From the NCBI GenBank assembly GCA_004123355.1, contig SCHM01000001.1:682001-746000 (forward strand): 64,000 nucleotides of DNA. The letters are read 5' to 3'. A model generated the notes under the pieces. It worked only from the letters and a program-made list of their open reading frames with translations. It was not told the DNA's origin and ran no database searches. Source of the DNA: Amphirosellinia nigrospora. Taxonomy: Eukaryota; Ascomycota; Sordariomycetes; Xylariales; Xylariaceae. This document shows positions 39,537 through 52,111 of the stretch, piece by piece (the first letter of the stretch is position 1; each line of letters opens with the position of its first letter). Both the position numbers and the translations under genes were made by a program.

Positions 39537-41637
39537 TCATTCATCTTCCGAACCATCACGTATCTGCCCAGTTAGGCTCCACCAATCACGTATAGCCCCT
39601 GAGATCTTACTGAAGGGTACTGAGAACTCCCAATCAATATGGTATATGCCACTGAGCTTGTAAATAATATATAATCCTTCGTCCATTCTGGGTCGAGTGC
39701 GATAGCCTTGCGTATGTCAGTTTGCATTCCAAGGTACTGATAGCGACAAATGCTTACGATTATACTTAGCCCTTCCTTTTCCTTGATAAGTCGTTGAAGC
39801 TTCGGGTAGCACCCATTTAGTTCCTGAAAATGACTTAAGCTCGAGAGGTCGGTACCATAAGAGAATATACAAGAGCCCTGATAGCCAAAAGCTACAGCAA
39901 CGATTTGTGCACCGAACTTTCGAAACTGGGCCTTGAGCTCTTGCGACGCATAGTTACTTGTGCTACCGTCTTGCCATCTTGCAAAATATCTGTGATCTGA
40001 CCCTAGAAAACATACGTCGAGATTATTGAGTCCTCGAGAATAGATCTTTGTCCCTAGCTCTGGATAATGCGTGGTAAACTTTTTGTTGTTCCCTGCTGAG
40101 GTGGTTAGTTTCTTTTCGTGCCTGTCTAGGCTGTAGAGACCATATGTCTTACGCCACGCTCCACCGCAGTAACCCGCGATACAGGTGCCTTTGTCCCCAA
40201 GGCTGGCACTTTCTCTCCGCCTCCAAGCCAGATTGTCCGGTGGGTATTGACCAGTCCTTCACCGACCTGTTAGCACTTTGACCTTTATTCGAAAACGCCA
40301 AACCACTGGATACTGACTTGAAGCGAGAATCTCGGCTAGTGAGGATACACCTTTGCCCGTAAAGAGACACGGAGAACGGCGAACGGGGTGGGTTTTCTAC
40401 TGGCTTGGCTTGGAGTGGTAAGTTTAGCTCGTTCGACACTGTCGTCAGCTGTGATGCCTGCGGCTCCATTATGGCCTTTTCCTGTTCGACAGATGCCGGG
40501 CCCGCTTCAAGGCGCTTGATTTCTTTCTCGTGGGGATTTTTTTCTCATACATCCACGTTTCTATAGCCGCTAGTTTCTTGTCGCGTCGAGCGATTAGTTC
40601 TTCCAGAGTCGAGCGGAGCATGGCCGTGTTCTCCTCTACCTTCTTGATCATTTCTGTAAATCTCTCGCGTTCTTCCTCGAGGGCTTCTTGAGCATCGAGA
40701 TCTTTTTGTTGGATGGCCTTCTCTACCTCTGTCTTGACCTCTTCGCGTTCTCTCTCCCATTTTTCCCTTTCCCTAAATAGCTCACTTTGAACCTCGCGAC
40801 CAGCTGACGTTTCATCCAGTCTACGTTGCTCGTCAACAAGCTGTGTCTGTATGTCCGTCGCTACAGGTTCGCCATGATCGGCCAGTAACTGTATAATCTT
40901 TCTCTTAGACTCGGCAGTACCATCAAGTCTATGATAGGAGCTCCCTTGGATAGCATCCAACCCCAAAATTCCGACCTTTCTTGTAATTCCTTTTCGCGCC
41001 TGCTCCCTTCTTCTTCTGTGACCTTATCCCACATTGTCGTGGCAAGGATGACCTTTTTAAGGGCCTTTTCGCCGCATAGTTCCTTGAACGTTAGCAGATT
41101 CCGCTTGGCGGAACCCTGCATACGGATATCGCTGATCCTATGGAGATATATGATGCCATGTAGAAGGATCTTGTTCTTGTATGAATCTCCAGCCAAGTAG
41201 CAATGGTGCTAAGAACTTCGGTGTCGCTTCTATTCGTGTCATCGAATCCAGGGGTGTCAATGAGATATGCGGTGCGACCGGGCGATAGCTCGTATGGATA
41301 CACATTTACGGTCGATGTGCCTTATTGGGTCAGAGTCTTCGCTCGCCAAAAACGCAGGCATTAGCGGGCTCTTACATGCATTCAAGTCATGTCCGATCTT
41401 GACATCCTTCTCTGAGCATGACGAGATGAAGGAGCTCTTCCCAGAGCCTGTCACACCCATGACAGCAATGAAAATATCCGTAGGCCTAACCCGTCTTTAG
41501 TCGCTACCATCTCTAGCTATGGGGTATTGTAACACTACTGACTTAGGAGATTGGCCATCGCGAAAGATCTGCGAGTGATCACTGTTCAAGTCTAAAACCT
41601 CCTTTGAAGGTACAAGGGACTGCTCTGTGTTCGACAT
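39537..41637 (-). CDS. AIG1/GIMAP-like GTPase with coiled coil and three-repeat C-terminal module (GTPase A)
   Basis: The ATG at 41637 (MSNTEQSLVPSKEVLDLNSD) leads through an intron to the G domain. Its P loop is DIFIAVMGVTGSGKSSFISS, G3 is YLIDTPGFDDTNRSDTEVLS and the G4 region is KVILATTMWDKV. Around 40530-40860 an acidic coiled coil follows (ELFREREKWEREREEVKTEV and on). After further introns the C terminus holds three related 40-residue units, beginning YPELGTKIYSRGLNNLDVCF, SQELKAQFRKFGAQIVAVAF and YPKLQRLIKEKEGLSIIAIA, and ends DWWSLTGQIRDGSEDE. Breaks near 39625, 40548 (an A run), 40950 and 41190 are each healed by one added base. Introns are about 41490-41545, 41306-41390, 40085-40140 and 39700-39760. 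The function is unknown; a regulatory GTPase with a sensor-like tail is inference. Confidence 0.75.
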
Positions 41638-42751
41638 CTTATCTTTGTGATATTTTCAAGTGCCTCAATGACTTAAGAGGTTCGGAATCTTCGTTAATAA
41701 ATCAAGTTCCAAACTCAAGAAACTAGAGAACGAGCTCCGAGGCTTCCTCAGGCGCTCATCTCGCCTTCGTCTAGCTGACAGGCTGACAGGCTGAGCAAGC
41801 CCATGCATATGCATGTTACTTTAGTAAGTAGGTACCTGTGTCCACCTGCTCGGCGTATCAACTAAAGTGTAAGTATACAGCAACCATTGCTACCCAACTA
41901 CGGCGACTCTATGGTCCGCCACCACATTCTAGCGGGGTTCGCCGTCGCATCACATTTGCACAATACGCGATGCATGGCGAACTGCAAGCGAGGGGTATTG
42001 CAACCTGGAGGGCACGGATTCATGAGCTGAATGGTAGATATAGGAGACCCCCCACAGGACGAATTGGGATGAATTGGCCTGTCACATGGCGCATCTGAAA
42101 CTGCACACCGAAAAGCAACCCACGCAAAGGACGGATACAGCTAGCTATCAATTCCTCGATAGTTTGCAGGTTGTGCCAAGCCTGGTTCCATTTCTCTCTC
42201 CTCCTCCTGAGAAAACCGACTTCACTAACAACATGGAAAGGATCTGACCGGGGTATTTCAGGGTCTAGGCGTGCTCAGCCAACTGAACAGCCACGCAAAG
42301 CACGTCAGCGGGGAATACACGCCATGTCATCTGCCAACTACACCCCGCAATGAGGCATTCTTGAAGGTTGTAATTGAGAATGAGGATTGATGTGGGGAAC
42401 AATGTAATATCTTCACATAGCGTCTACTGTGAAGGGTAACCTTATACAATGCCTTCCATGCCTTTAAGGTTTCTACAAAGGCAAATACGCATGATACTGG
42501 AGTCGAAGATACTATTACTATCTTCTAACTGAGCCAATTGTGGTTCGAAGTGTTCAATTGAGGTTACTAAAGTTGACGCCGCGAGACTCTTCAGCCGCTA
42601 AAGGCCGAGAACCCTCACAGTCAACTAGCTTTTGGTCTTGGTATTGTATACGTCTATCTATCATTCCCCTCTTAACAAATAACAATAACCAGAAACCCCC
42701 ACACACCAAGTAATATACCATCGTTTCCTCTCCCACTGCGCCAATTGAGCC
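41638..42751. promoter_or_regulatory. Shared divergent upstream region of the GTPase pair
   Basis: 1.1 kb separates the start codons of two related, outward-facing GTPase genes. The sequence contains a tandem CTGACAGG (41776-41791), a near-palindrome ATGCATATGCAT (41804-41815), and TAAGTAGGTACC just after it. No gene is supported inside. Common regulation of the pair is inferred from arrangement only. Confidence 0.5.
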
Positions 42752-44260
42752 ATGGGGGGTGTAGAGGACGCAGCTCAATTTTTGGCCGATCAAGCTCATC
42801 GTCTGTCTAAGTTCGCAGGCGTCTCCAAGCACGACCCGGACGACATTTTTTTCCTTGTCTTGGGCATGACTGGTAGTGGGAAAAGTAGTTTTATTTCCCG
42901 GTGCTCTGGGAAGCCCGTTAATGTTAGCTCCGGTCTTTACTCATGTAAGGAATTCCATAAGCACTGATATGTCTGTAGACGGCCTCAATTCCCATTCCAT
43001 TACTTTTATACCTCGGAGAAAGTGGAATATTGATGGAAATCAGGCTCCGATTCAATAGACGTCTACGATTTTGTGTTTAATGGCCGAAGAATTCACCTTA
43101 TTGATACTCCTGGTTTCAACGATACAAACCGTTCGGATATTGAGGTCTTAGGGGTACTCGCTTCATGGCTTGGGGCCTCATATGGAAATGGCGTGCGTAT
43201 TCATGGTTTGATTATCCTACATCCAATCTCGGACAACCGGATGTCAGGCTCGAGCATGCGACATATAGCCATGGTCAAAGCTATCTGCGGATTCAAATCG
43301 TACGCCAATGTCGTTATCGCTACGACTATGTGGCCGGCGAAGCCTACCGATGCTGAAATAGCCTCTTTAGAGGCCAGGGAAACCGAGCTCTGGAGAGACG
43401 ATAAGTTCTTCGGCTTTTTCGTAACGAGGAGCGCTCAAATATTGCGTCATAACCAAGAAGGGAGCAGGGACCCTACCAGAGAGTCAACTTCAGCCAGGCG
43501 TATCGTGGCTTACCTAGTTAGACAATCGGAGATGCACGCCCCGAATGCGCTTCAATTGCAACGTGAGATTATCGACGAGGGCAAGACCCTGGGTGAAACC
43601 GCGGCAGGTATGGCAGCCGCTAGCGAGTTATATAAAGAACGAAAAGCCCACGAGCAGCATCTGAAAAAGTTAAGGGAAGATATGAGCCGACAGGTCAATA
43701 CATCGAACGCTGCGCATGCCGCTCAATTGAGGGAACTCGAAGTAGACGTTACGAAAAAGCTGAAGAAGGCGGATGACGACGGAGACACGTTGAAGAGGAA
43801 GATGAAAGACTGGCACGAGAACGAATTGAATGCGCTAGGCGGAAAGATGGAAGTGATAGATCGATTGTTTCGCGAAGATATCTCAGCCAGGGAGGAAGAT
43901 TTACAAGAGATGGAGGAGTCTCTTACTGAGATGCGGAAAGACCTCGCCCGAAGGTCCCAAGAACCTCGAGTAGAACACCAGAAAGTCATCGATGATGCCC
44001 GGGAACAAGTTGCCCAAGTCCGCAATGCCCGCCAGAAGTTCAAAGGCAAGTTCGAACACATCCTTATGAGTCATATTGATAAGGATAGTATGGTCGATGG
44101 TGCCGTCAATGGTATTTTTGCGGGAGTAGCATCTGGAATCATCGCTGCAGGTAAGATTGGGCCTCCCCTATGTATCACTTCTATGTTACCAAAGGCCGCT
44201 TGCTAAGATTATGCTGCTAATTTGACAGTTGCGACGGGTATCATGTGCACAGTTATGTAG
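42752..44260 (+). CDS. AIG1/GIMAP-like GTPase with coiled coil and hydrophobic C-terminal segment (GTPase B)
   Basis: This is an intact three-exon gene. Exon 1 (42752-42954) holds HDPDDIFFLVLGMTGSGKSS (P loop). Exon 2 (43044-44150) holds IHLIDTPGFNDTNRSDIEVL (G3), ILHPISDNRMSGSSM, VVIATTMWPAKP (G4 region) and a long coiled coil (TKKLKKADDDGDTLKRKMKD, ISAREEDLQEMEESLTEMRK). Exon 3 (44229-44260) completes a glycine-rich hydrophobic end, VDGAVNGIFAGVASGIIAAV continuing to ATGIMCTVM. Introns are 42955-43043 and 44151-44228, both phase-consistent. The C terminus could insert in a membrane, as in many GIMAPs. It shares G-domain motifs with the minus-strand neighbour at 39537-41637 but lacks that protein's C-terminal repeats. 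About 440 residues. The biological role is unknown. Confidence 0.85.
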
Positions 44261-46673
44261 GCAATTCCTTAGAATATAGGGTGTGATGGTGGCGCATTGA
44301 GAATATTTCAAACCATCATATAGTATATAGATTCTCATGTAATTAATCTTGACTATGACAACATATATTGTCTGAGTATAAACATATTCATTGGGACCTA
44401 GCTCGACATGTAATCTTGCTAGCGCTTTGAAAATCTGTAGTCAAAGAGAATTAGCTAAGGAGCTACAACGTGCGCATGTAAGACGCGTTTACACACGTCA
44501 CTCACACGCTCGGCTACGCCGATGAACGTTCACAGCGCCCTCATTCAACTTAAGCATATTTCTTGTATGAGTACCTCCGAATAAGTATTTCTACCTGTTA
44601 GTTAAGAATAAGTAGTCTCTCTACTTAAATTTCGAAGTCCAACTGTCCCAAGTTTCCATTTTCTAACGTTCTACGCTGATGCTAACCACCACGTAATTCG
44701 CGTACCCCCAGAATTTGAGAAATCTGTTTTAAATCGCTTCTAAATCTTCATTCAGAAATCATTGTTATGAAAAAAAGGAAAAAAAGAAAACGACTTTGAG
44801 ACCTAAAGGAAACCGTAACGCAACGTAGGGTGTCTCGAGGCAATAAACCAGGCCAATAACCTTCAAAAATAGATAGTCTGTCCTCTTTTTAGGGATTTAG
44901 GACCGGCTCATGCGACGATGTTCCATATAGACTCAACTCTTACAAGGGCTTGTTCGTTATATTTGGCCAGGCTATGCTAAAACGTAGTAAGGGCATATCA
45001 TGCGGAATTCTCATAGGTCATTACCCATTTTGATGGCGAATCTAGCATAGGCCTAGACACCCAACCCAATTGAGACTGGGACGGACTAGAAAAAATGTCT
45101 ACGATAGTTCGTATATTAATAGCTATATCGTGGTATGTTTGGTTGTTCAGTAAGCAACGCACTGTTCAACTTCTTTCCTCCCTGAGGAGAAAAGCGCGAT
45201 GGCAAGGTTAACTAACGTGTTATCCTGTCTGAACTGGAGTCGTATTACTATTATGTAAGTAGGTTCTAAGTTAAAAGTAATTCACAGTTTGGCGATCAGT
45301 CCAGCGGATCATTAGAATTCCTGCCCGCCTGGCTATGCTGAAAGCTCACCGGGTTGGATTTGATGTCCTACAGTTTTGTCGTTGCCATATACGATGCCGA
45401 CCCGGTTACTATAGCCTTGGGTTTGTAATAAACAGGGCCCAGTACACAACTGTGGGCAAACTGTCATCAAAGGTTATTCTGATAAGTGAGCATGCGATGT
45501 TTTAGACCGAGTTTGGTTGAGTGACTACCTTTGCACTTGTACAAACCAGCGAATGGGAGGTAACTACTAACCCCTGACCGATGCAGCGACATAACCTGCC
45601 GGCGCTGCCTCGCAGTCATGACCTGACTGAATTGTGCATAAAAGGACCGATATCAGTCTCATTATCAGATTGAGTGGGGTGACTCATGAGAATTACTTAT
45701 ACCATGATACCATAATGAAGGTATTTAAAAACATATTAGCAATCAAACATGAAGAACCATGAAGGGTGATAATGCCGCTGCGGAAAATTTAGGCGCTGGG
45801 AAAACATTGTGTGTCGTGGGACGTAAGTGTGTAATTGTTCCCATTACCCTGCATGCCTCGAAAGACCTCTGAATTTGGTATTATAATCGAATTATAAGAT
45901 ATACCTGGCGTATAAAAGAGAGGTTGCTAAATATGACGTGGCAAATGATGATTTGAATGTGATATTGGCAGAGAGCCCATTATAGAGCCCGATACATGTG
46001 AAGTGTGGAAGTGGTTTTGAGATGAGATAAGTAGGTACCCAACATTATGGCCCGTTCATAGTATGGATCTGATCAGCCAAGACTAACCGCACTTGGATTA
46101 GCCGAATAGAGACCCACCGAAGTTAGTGGTAACAACCCCACCATATGTTGGTGCAGGCTTGGTGCACGAGCCATAGACAGACCATAGAATCCTGTCCCGC
46201 CGCTATTTTTTTTGGTGTCCCCTCCCTCTTTCTCGCAAAAAGGGCCCCCCATCTTTATACCCCTCCAAGCCAAGCAGTGCCGACCTAGGTAGTCTGCGCC
46301 CGCCAAAAGTATCTGCGTATCACCATCAACAACAACAACACAAGCACAGCATAATTTTAATTCACCAGTCCACGCCTGTGCCACTTCGCAGCTTAGACAG
46401 CACGCAACACACAAATTGGCTTTCGGGCTACTACGGGCCTCCTCACATCGCCGAGGCTGGGGCTGTCTGTCCTGTCTCGATCCAAGCTGCAAGTTGCAAT
46501 CCTCCTAGTCGCGTCTTTAGCCCTGCGGGGCACACTTGACTTATCACTGCCAACCCTGCAAATATCTACGCAGTTATTCTCTCCTTCCCAAATTTCCACT
46601 CCCATCGCATCGACGTCTCTTCCCCCTCCGCCTTTGACGAGCAGCGGAATTGAGGAGGACATCGTTGCCCGCC
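44261..46673. other. 2.4-kb gene-poor region and KAP121 leader
   Basis: No gene is supported between 44261 and about 46000. The DNA is AT-rich with many stops in all frames. From about 46300 it becomes pyrimidine-rich towards the KAP121 start, as expected for a promoter and leader. I see no repeats with target duplications. Confidence 0.5.
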
Positions 46674-49600
46674 ATGTCTATGCTCCCGCCCGAGGTCTCT
46701 ACGGAGCTGAACCAACTCTTGCAAGCCCTACAGTCGCCCGACAACTCGATACGGTCCCAGGCCGAAGACCATCTGCAGACTACATGGACCGCAACGCGCC
46801 CCGAGGTCCTGCTGATGGGACTGGCCGAGCAGATCGCTGGCGCCCCCGAATCATCGGTAACTAGCATCCCTTCGCCCCAGCAAGCCTCTGGCTCTGTCCA
46901 CAGATACTGCATGATCAAGATGAGACTGACCTAACCCCACCCCGCCTTCCAGCTTCGCTCTTTCGCCGCCGTCATCTTCCGTCGCATCGCTTCTAAGACG
47001 CGTAAGACCGAAAAAGGCGATAATGCCGAGATCTTCGTATCCATGCCGTCCGAACAGGCTCATATTATCCGCCAAAAGGTGCTCGAGAGCCTGGCCCACG
47101 AGTCGGATCGCCTGGTGAGGAACAAGATAGGTGATGCTGTGGCCGATGTGGCTCGGCAATACTCCGAAAATAGTCAGTGCGCCCCCTCTCTCTGAACTCT
47201 TTTTGTTTGCTTGAGCTTCTTCTTCGTAGCGTCACTAGGTAGTCAAATTTCTTCCTGCTGCTAGGTTGATATATTTTGACCGCCTGCTTCCAATTATTGC
47301 GAAAAGAAGAAAGAGAAACATCGAGAGCGTCATAATCCAGACTAACTTTGTTCTAATCCGGTCGCAGATGACCCGTGGCCCGAGATACTCGGTGTTCTAT
47401 TCAACCTGAGTATGGCGAACGACGTCGGCCAGCGCGAGACTGCTTACCGAGTATTTTCAACAACGCCCGGCATAATAGAGAAACAGCACGAGGCTGCGGT
47501 AATAGATGCTTTGGTCGTGGTTCAAGGATAACTCGGTCGCCGTCCAGCTAGCCGCTATGGAGGCTTTCGCTTCGTTCTTCCGGAATCTAGACAAGAAAGG
47601 GTCCAGCCAAAGTACTTCGCGCTTCTTCCCGATGTCCTAAACATTTTACCTCCTATTAAAGACTCACTTGATTCCGATGACCTCGGCAAGGCCTTGGTCT
47701 CTCTGATCGAGTTGGCCGAAGCATCACCCAAGATGTTCAAACCACTGTTCCATAACCTGGTCATGTTTAGCGTGAGCGTTATACAGGACAAAGATCTGTC
47801 TGATTTGTGTCGCCAGAACGCCCTCGAGCTCATGGCTACCTTCGCCGACTACGCCCCGTCTATGTGCCGAAAAGATCCTTCCTACACAGGCGACATGATA
47901 ACGCAATGTCTTAGTCTGATGACCGATCTTGGCGAGGATGATGAGGATGCAGCTGAATGGCTGTCAAAATGATCTGGACTCAGAAGAAGCGATTTGAACC
48001 ATGTGGCAGGCGAGCAGTGCATGGACCGACTTGCTAATAAACTCGGGGAGAAACTATTCTAGTCCTACATTCAATTGGCTTCCTAGGATGATGACTTCCA
48101 TGGCTTGGAAAGACCGCCATGCTGCTTTAATGGCTATTTCTGCCATATCTGAAGGTTGTCGCGATCTGATGATCAAAGAGTTAGATAAGGTTCTTGAGCT
48201 TGTTGTTCCCGCTCTAAAGGATTCCCACCCCCGAGTTCGTTGGGCCGGATGTCAAGCGCTTGGTCAGATGAGCACCGATTTCGCGCCAACGATGCAGAAA
48301 GAATACTATGACGTTATCCTCAGGGCCATTATTCCCGCCTTGAACTCGCCTGAGGGTCGGGTCAAAGCACATGCCGCTGCGGCACTTGTCAATTTTTGTG
48401 AGGAGGCAGAAAAGAGTATTTTGGAGCCCTACCTCGACGATCTTCTTTCGCACCTATTCCAGCTTCTACAAAACGACAAGCGTTACGTCCAGGAACAAGC
48501 CCTTTCCACAATCGCAACCATTGCCGACGCTGCCGAGGCCGCCTTCTCTAAATACTACGACACGCTCATGCCGCTGCTCGTTAACGTCTTGCAACGCGAA
48601 AATGAGAAGGAGTTCAGGTTACTTCGTGCCAAGGCTATGGAATGCGCTACTCTAATAGCGCTGGCTGTTGGCAAGGAGCGACTTGGAGCCGATACGATGA
48701 CACTGGTGGAACTTTTGGCGAAGATCCAAAGCAATATTACGGACCCTGACGATCCCCAAGCACAGTACCTTATGCATTGCTGGGGTCGTATGTGCCGCGT
48801 CATGGGTGTCGACTTCCTCAATTTCTTGCCTGCCGTCATGCCACCTTTGGTCGAGTTGGCAAGTGCCAAGGCAGATATCCAGCTACTTGACACAGATGAT
48901 GAGATTGAACAAATGCAGAATGAAGATGGATGGGAATTAGTTCCACTCAAAGGAAAGATGATCGGTATCCGAACTAGTACCATGGACGATAAGCACATGG
49001 CAATCGAACTGCTTGTGGTATATGCGCAAACTCTCGAGAACCATTTCGCCCCTACGTTGCCGATATCATGGAGAAGATTGCACTTCCGGGCTTGGCATTC
49101 TTTTTCCATGATCCCGTCCGATTTATTTCAGCTAAGCTTGTACCGCAGCTTTTGAGCTCTTACAAAAAGGCTTATGGACCGGATTCGAATGAGCTGCGTG
49201 GCTTGTGGGCTAGAACCGTAGACAAGCTACTCGAAGTACTAACGGCAGAGCCAGCTATTGATGCTCTCGCTGAAATGTACCAGTGCTTTTACGAATCCGT
49301 TGAGGTAATCGGCAAGCGCTGTCTCACTTTAGAGCATATGGGCAAGTTCATAGACGGCGTATATTCCGCCATTGAGGATTACAAAGATCGTGTTAGTCAG
49401 CGTGAGGAGGATCGAGCCGGCGCAACTGCCGAAGATGCAGAGGACGAGGCCGAAGAGATTCTGATAGCGATCGAGGATGACCAAACTCTTCTTTCCGATA
49501 TGAACAAAGCATTCCACTCCATCTTCAAGCACCACGGTGCGGAGTTCCTCCAACCTTGGGAGAGGCTTATGGGAACTTACGAGAGTTTCCTCACGTCCCA

Positions 49601-50595
49601 GGACCCGACACAGCGTCAATGGGGTCTTTGTATTATGGATGACGTCCTGGAGTATTGTGGTCCGGAAAGCGTACGCTATGCTCAAATAATAAGCACGGCG
49701 CTTCTTGAGGGTTGCAAGGATTCATCCGCCGCAATTAGACAAGCTGCTGCGTGAGTTTTATTTCTATTTCATCATTCTGATGGCACGTGGCTCATACGGG
49801 TCACCCTCAAACTCCCGAGTAATACTACTTTGTATAGTCACGACGACTACTGACCAATCTTTAGGTACGGAATTGGAGTAGCAGCCCATCATGGCGGCGC
49901 CCCCTGGTCCCAGTTTCTTGCGTCCTCGTTGCCATATCTCTTCCAAGTTACGCAGGTACCTGATGCACGTGGCGAAGAAGCTGTTTATGCTACCGGTGTG
50001 TTTTCTGTCTGGCACTGAGATATTCAAATTAGTGGCCCTTTGCTTTAGTGATACACAAAACTGACTTTTGACAGAAAATGCCTGTGCTGCTATCGCCAAG
50101 ATTCTTCACTTCAACAAGCAGAGTGTAGAGGATCCCCAGGCCGTTATTAACCAATGGTAGTGCCCCTTGTCACTTGACGTCCGTGCCATACTAATGACAA
50201 GCTAGGATTAACACACTTCCTTTACTAATGATGAAGAGGCTGCGCATACGCCTACGGTTACCTTTTGAATTGATTGGACAGTGAGTATCCCCTCCACCTG
50301 CACAAATGCAAACATTATCTATCCCCCGCGCAAAAAGCCTTCTGTGGTAAAGTTCTGAGGCCTCTTCTTGCCCTTGCTGACAACGAGGAAGGCAAAATCC
50401 GGCCGTGACAGCCAAGTAGACAAAGTCTTCATATACGTTGGACAGACTTTAGAGACGGAAATGCTCCATGGCCAGTTGCTGTGCGGGTTGCAACGGCAGT
50501 GCGGTCACTTCTTCTAGCAACCGGTGTCGACGCTACACCTTTATTGCAACAAAATCTTATCCGCACAAGAAATCATCCGACGCTATTTCAACTAG
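46674..50595 (+). CDS. KAP121: Importin beta-3 / karyopherin KAP121 (Pse1)
   Basis: This is a nuclear import receptor built of HEAT repeats that carries ribosomal proteins and other cargo. The start [20 protein letters not shown] (ATG 46674) and [11 protein letters not shown] are diagnostic. Later landmarks are [96 protein letters not shown] and [13 protein letters not shown]-type repeats near the end. Introns include 46857-46952, 47173-47367, about 49751-49864, 50015-50074, about 50158-50207 and about 50280-50338. Many one-base losses break the frame, for example near 47525, 47603, 47970, 49050, 50250, 50405 and 50540. The true end is QEIIRRYFN with a stop at 50593-50595, reached in a different frame from the one that runs on to 50666. 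About 1,100 residues are expected. Confidence 0.92.
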
Positions 50596-51981
50596 GTAGT
50601 GAAACTCGCACAATCGATTCCAGAAATGCTGCTCCTCGCATAACCAACGATATCCCACGATTATGATCTATATCTGATTGCTTGGCCTTCATTATTAAGT
50701 GGATTAACCGCCTCTGACCATCGATGACCAGAGACGGAGGCGGTCTAAGATAAGCAATCAGTCTTTTGATACCATGGCCCGCAGAGGCGTGCAGGGCCCG
50801 CCTACTTAATTGAGGCCGCCCAGGCCAACACCAGTTCACCCTTCTTCACTAGGCGAACGCGGATGAAGTGTCTATCCCTCGGTTGTAGGTTAAAGAAGTG
50901 TGATGGAAGAATGACTGCTTAATGCGGCCGAGCAGTGTTGGCACATGGTCTGCAGCTTGCGAGGTGAGGGTCGACTGGTTGACTAGAGAGGGTCTTTCCG
51001 ATAGACAACCTATTAAGATGGAGGGTACCTTGATGTTTGATAAGCAAAACTACCACATAACCTGCTTATTGTCTTACTTACTCATGTGTACTGGTTCGTC
51101 TGACGAGCCCTTGATAACTGGTCATTAGGGCCTGAAACAGGAGATAGATTAAATGCATTCTATCATAAAGATTTCTATCCGCTTCCTCAAAGAGAAAAGT
51201 AGCGAATCGAGCTCTAACGTTTCTGGGCCTAAAAAAAAGAGTTGATGTTTCTTCACCTAGAAATGGAGCTCGCAAATATTGGTTCGTTGCAGACGTTAAG
51301 ACTAAAATAAAACAAGGGCGATTGCTAAATAGTAAATGCGTATTAAATATTTACGTCGGCGCTCCCTTGATGAACTGCTGTCTGAGGGTGAACGAACTCC
51401 TAATTATGTTATTACAAGCAAAGTGTGGCCTCCGTATACTGTTCCTAGAAGGGGCAAAGCAGATAAAATGCCGATGCGAGTCATATTCACCGGCTAGAGG
51501 CACTTCATTAGAACTATAGAGCTTCTTAGTAATGTTGCCAAGGCGTTGAACTACATACCTCACTGCAATTTTTAGCGCGCGCCGCCGCGGTGATCTCATT
51601 CAAAACTGTCATCTGCATAGCTCTATTCCGTGGTATTCTTACCAATATGTTACATAAGTTTGTAAGCTGAAGCTGGTTATCGGTAACGCCAAGTCAAACC
51701 TATGTTTTAGGTAATGGGGAAACACTTGCGTGCTTGACTGTGGCTTACTAGATAAATAGGGGTTTTACGTACTTACAGGTCCTCACTTTCACTCATCGCG
51801 TACGCATTTTATCTTACGATTCGCTATTCTTCTCAATAGAGTACGTGAAGTGGGAAAATAAATATTTACTATTTAGGAAACCGTCTCTGTTGACAAAGTC
51901 TATCAGGTTTAGGACTGCCCTTGTATACTACAACATTGGGGATCTTACACGTTATAAAATGATAGAACGTAGGAAACTCTC
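50596..51981. other. Intergenic between KAP121 and 5S rRNA
   Basis: No gene is supported. An inverted repeat ACCGCCTC (50707-50714) / GAGGCGGT (50737-50744) could fold into a hairpin in the KAP121 3' region. The rest is AT-rich. Confidence 0.5.
51953..51958 (+). promoter_or_regulatory. TATA box of the 5S rRNA gene
   Basis: TATAAA begins 29 bp before the first base of the 5S gene. A TATA element at about this distance is the known external promoter of dispersed 5S genes in Neurospora and relatives. Confidence 0.7.
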
Positions 51982-52095
51982 ACGTACGACCATACCCACT
52001 GGAAAATTCGGGATCCCGTCTCTCCCATAGACAAGCCGGTGGGCTGAATTAGTAGTTGGGTCGGTGACGACCAGCGAATCCTCGGTGTTGTACGT
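51982..52095 (+). rRNA. 5S ribosomal RNA gene (slightly short copy)
   Basis: The sequence opens ACGTACGACCATACCCACTG and closes GTTGTACGT, so the ends pair as helix I. Diagnostic internal blocks are CGGGATCCCGTC, CCCATAGACAAGCC, TTAGTAGTTGGGTCGGTGAC and GACCAGCGAATCC, the last covering the TFIIIA/box C region. A TATA box lies 29 bp upstream, and a long T run at about 52112-52121 can end Pol III transcription. It is 114 nt, a few bases under the usual 118-120, with apparent losses after CCCGTC and after GGTGGGC. That fits either a diverged copy or the base losses seen in neighbouring genes. A single dispersed 5S gene is typical of filamentous ascomycetes. Confidence 0.85.
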
Positions 52096-52111
52096 TCAGT
52101 TTGATTTTTAG

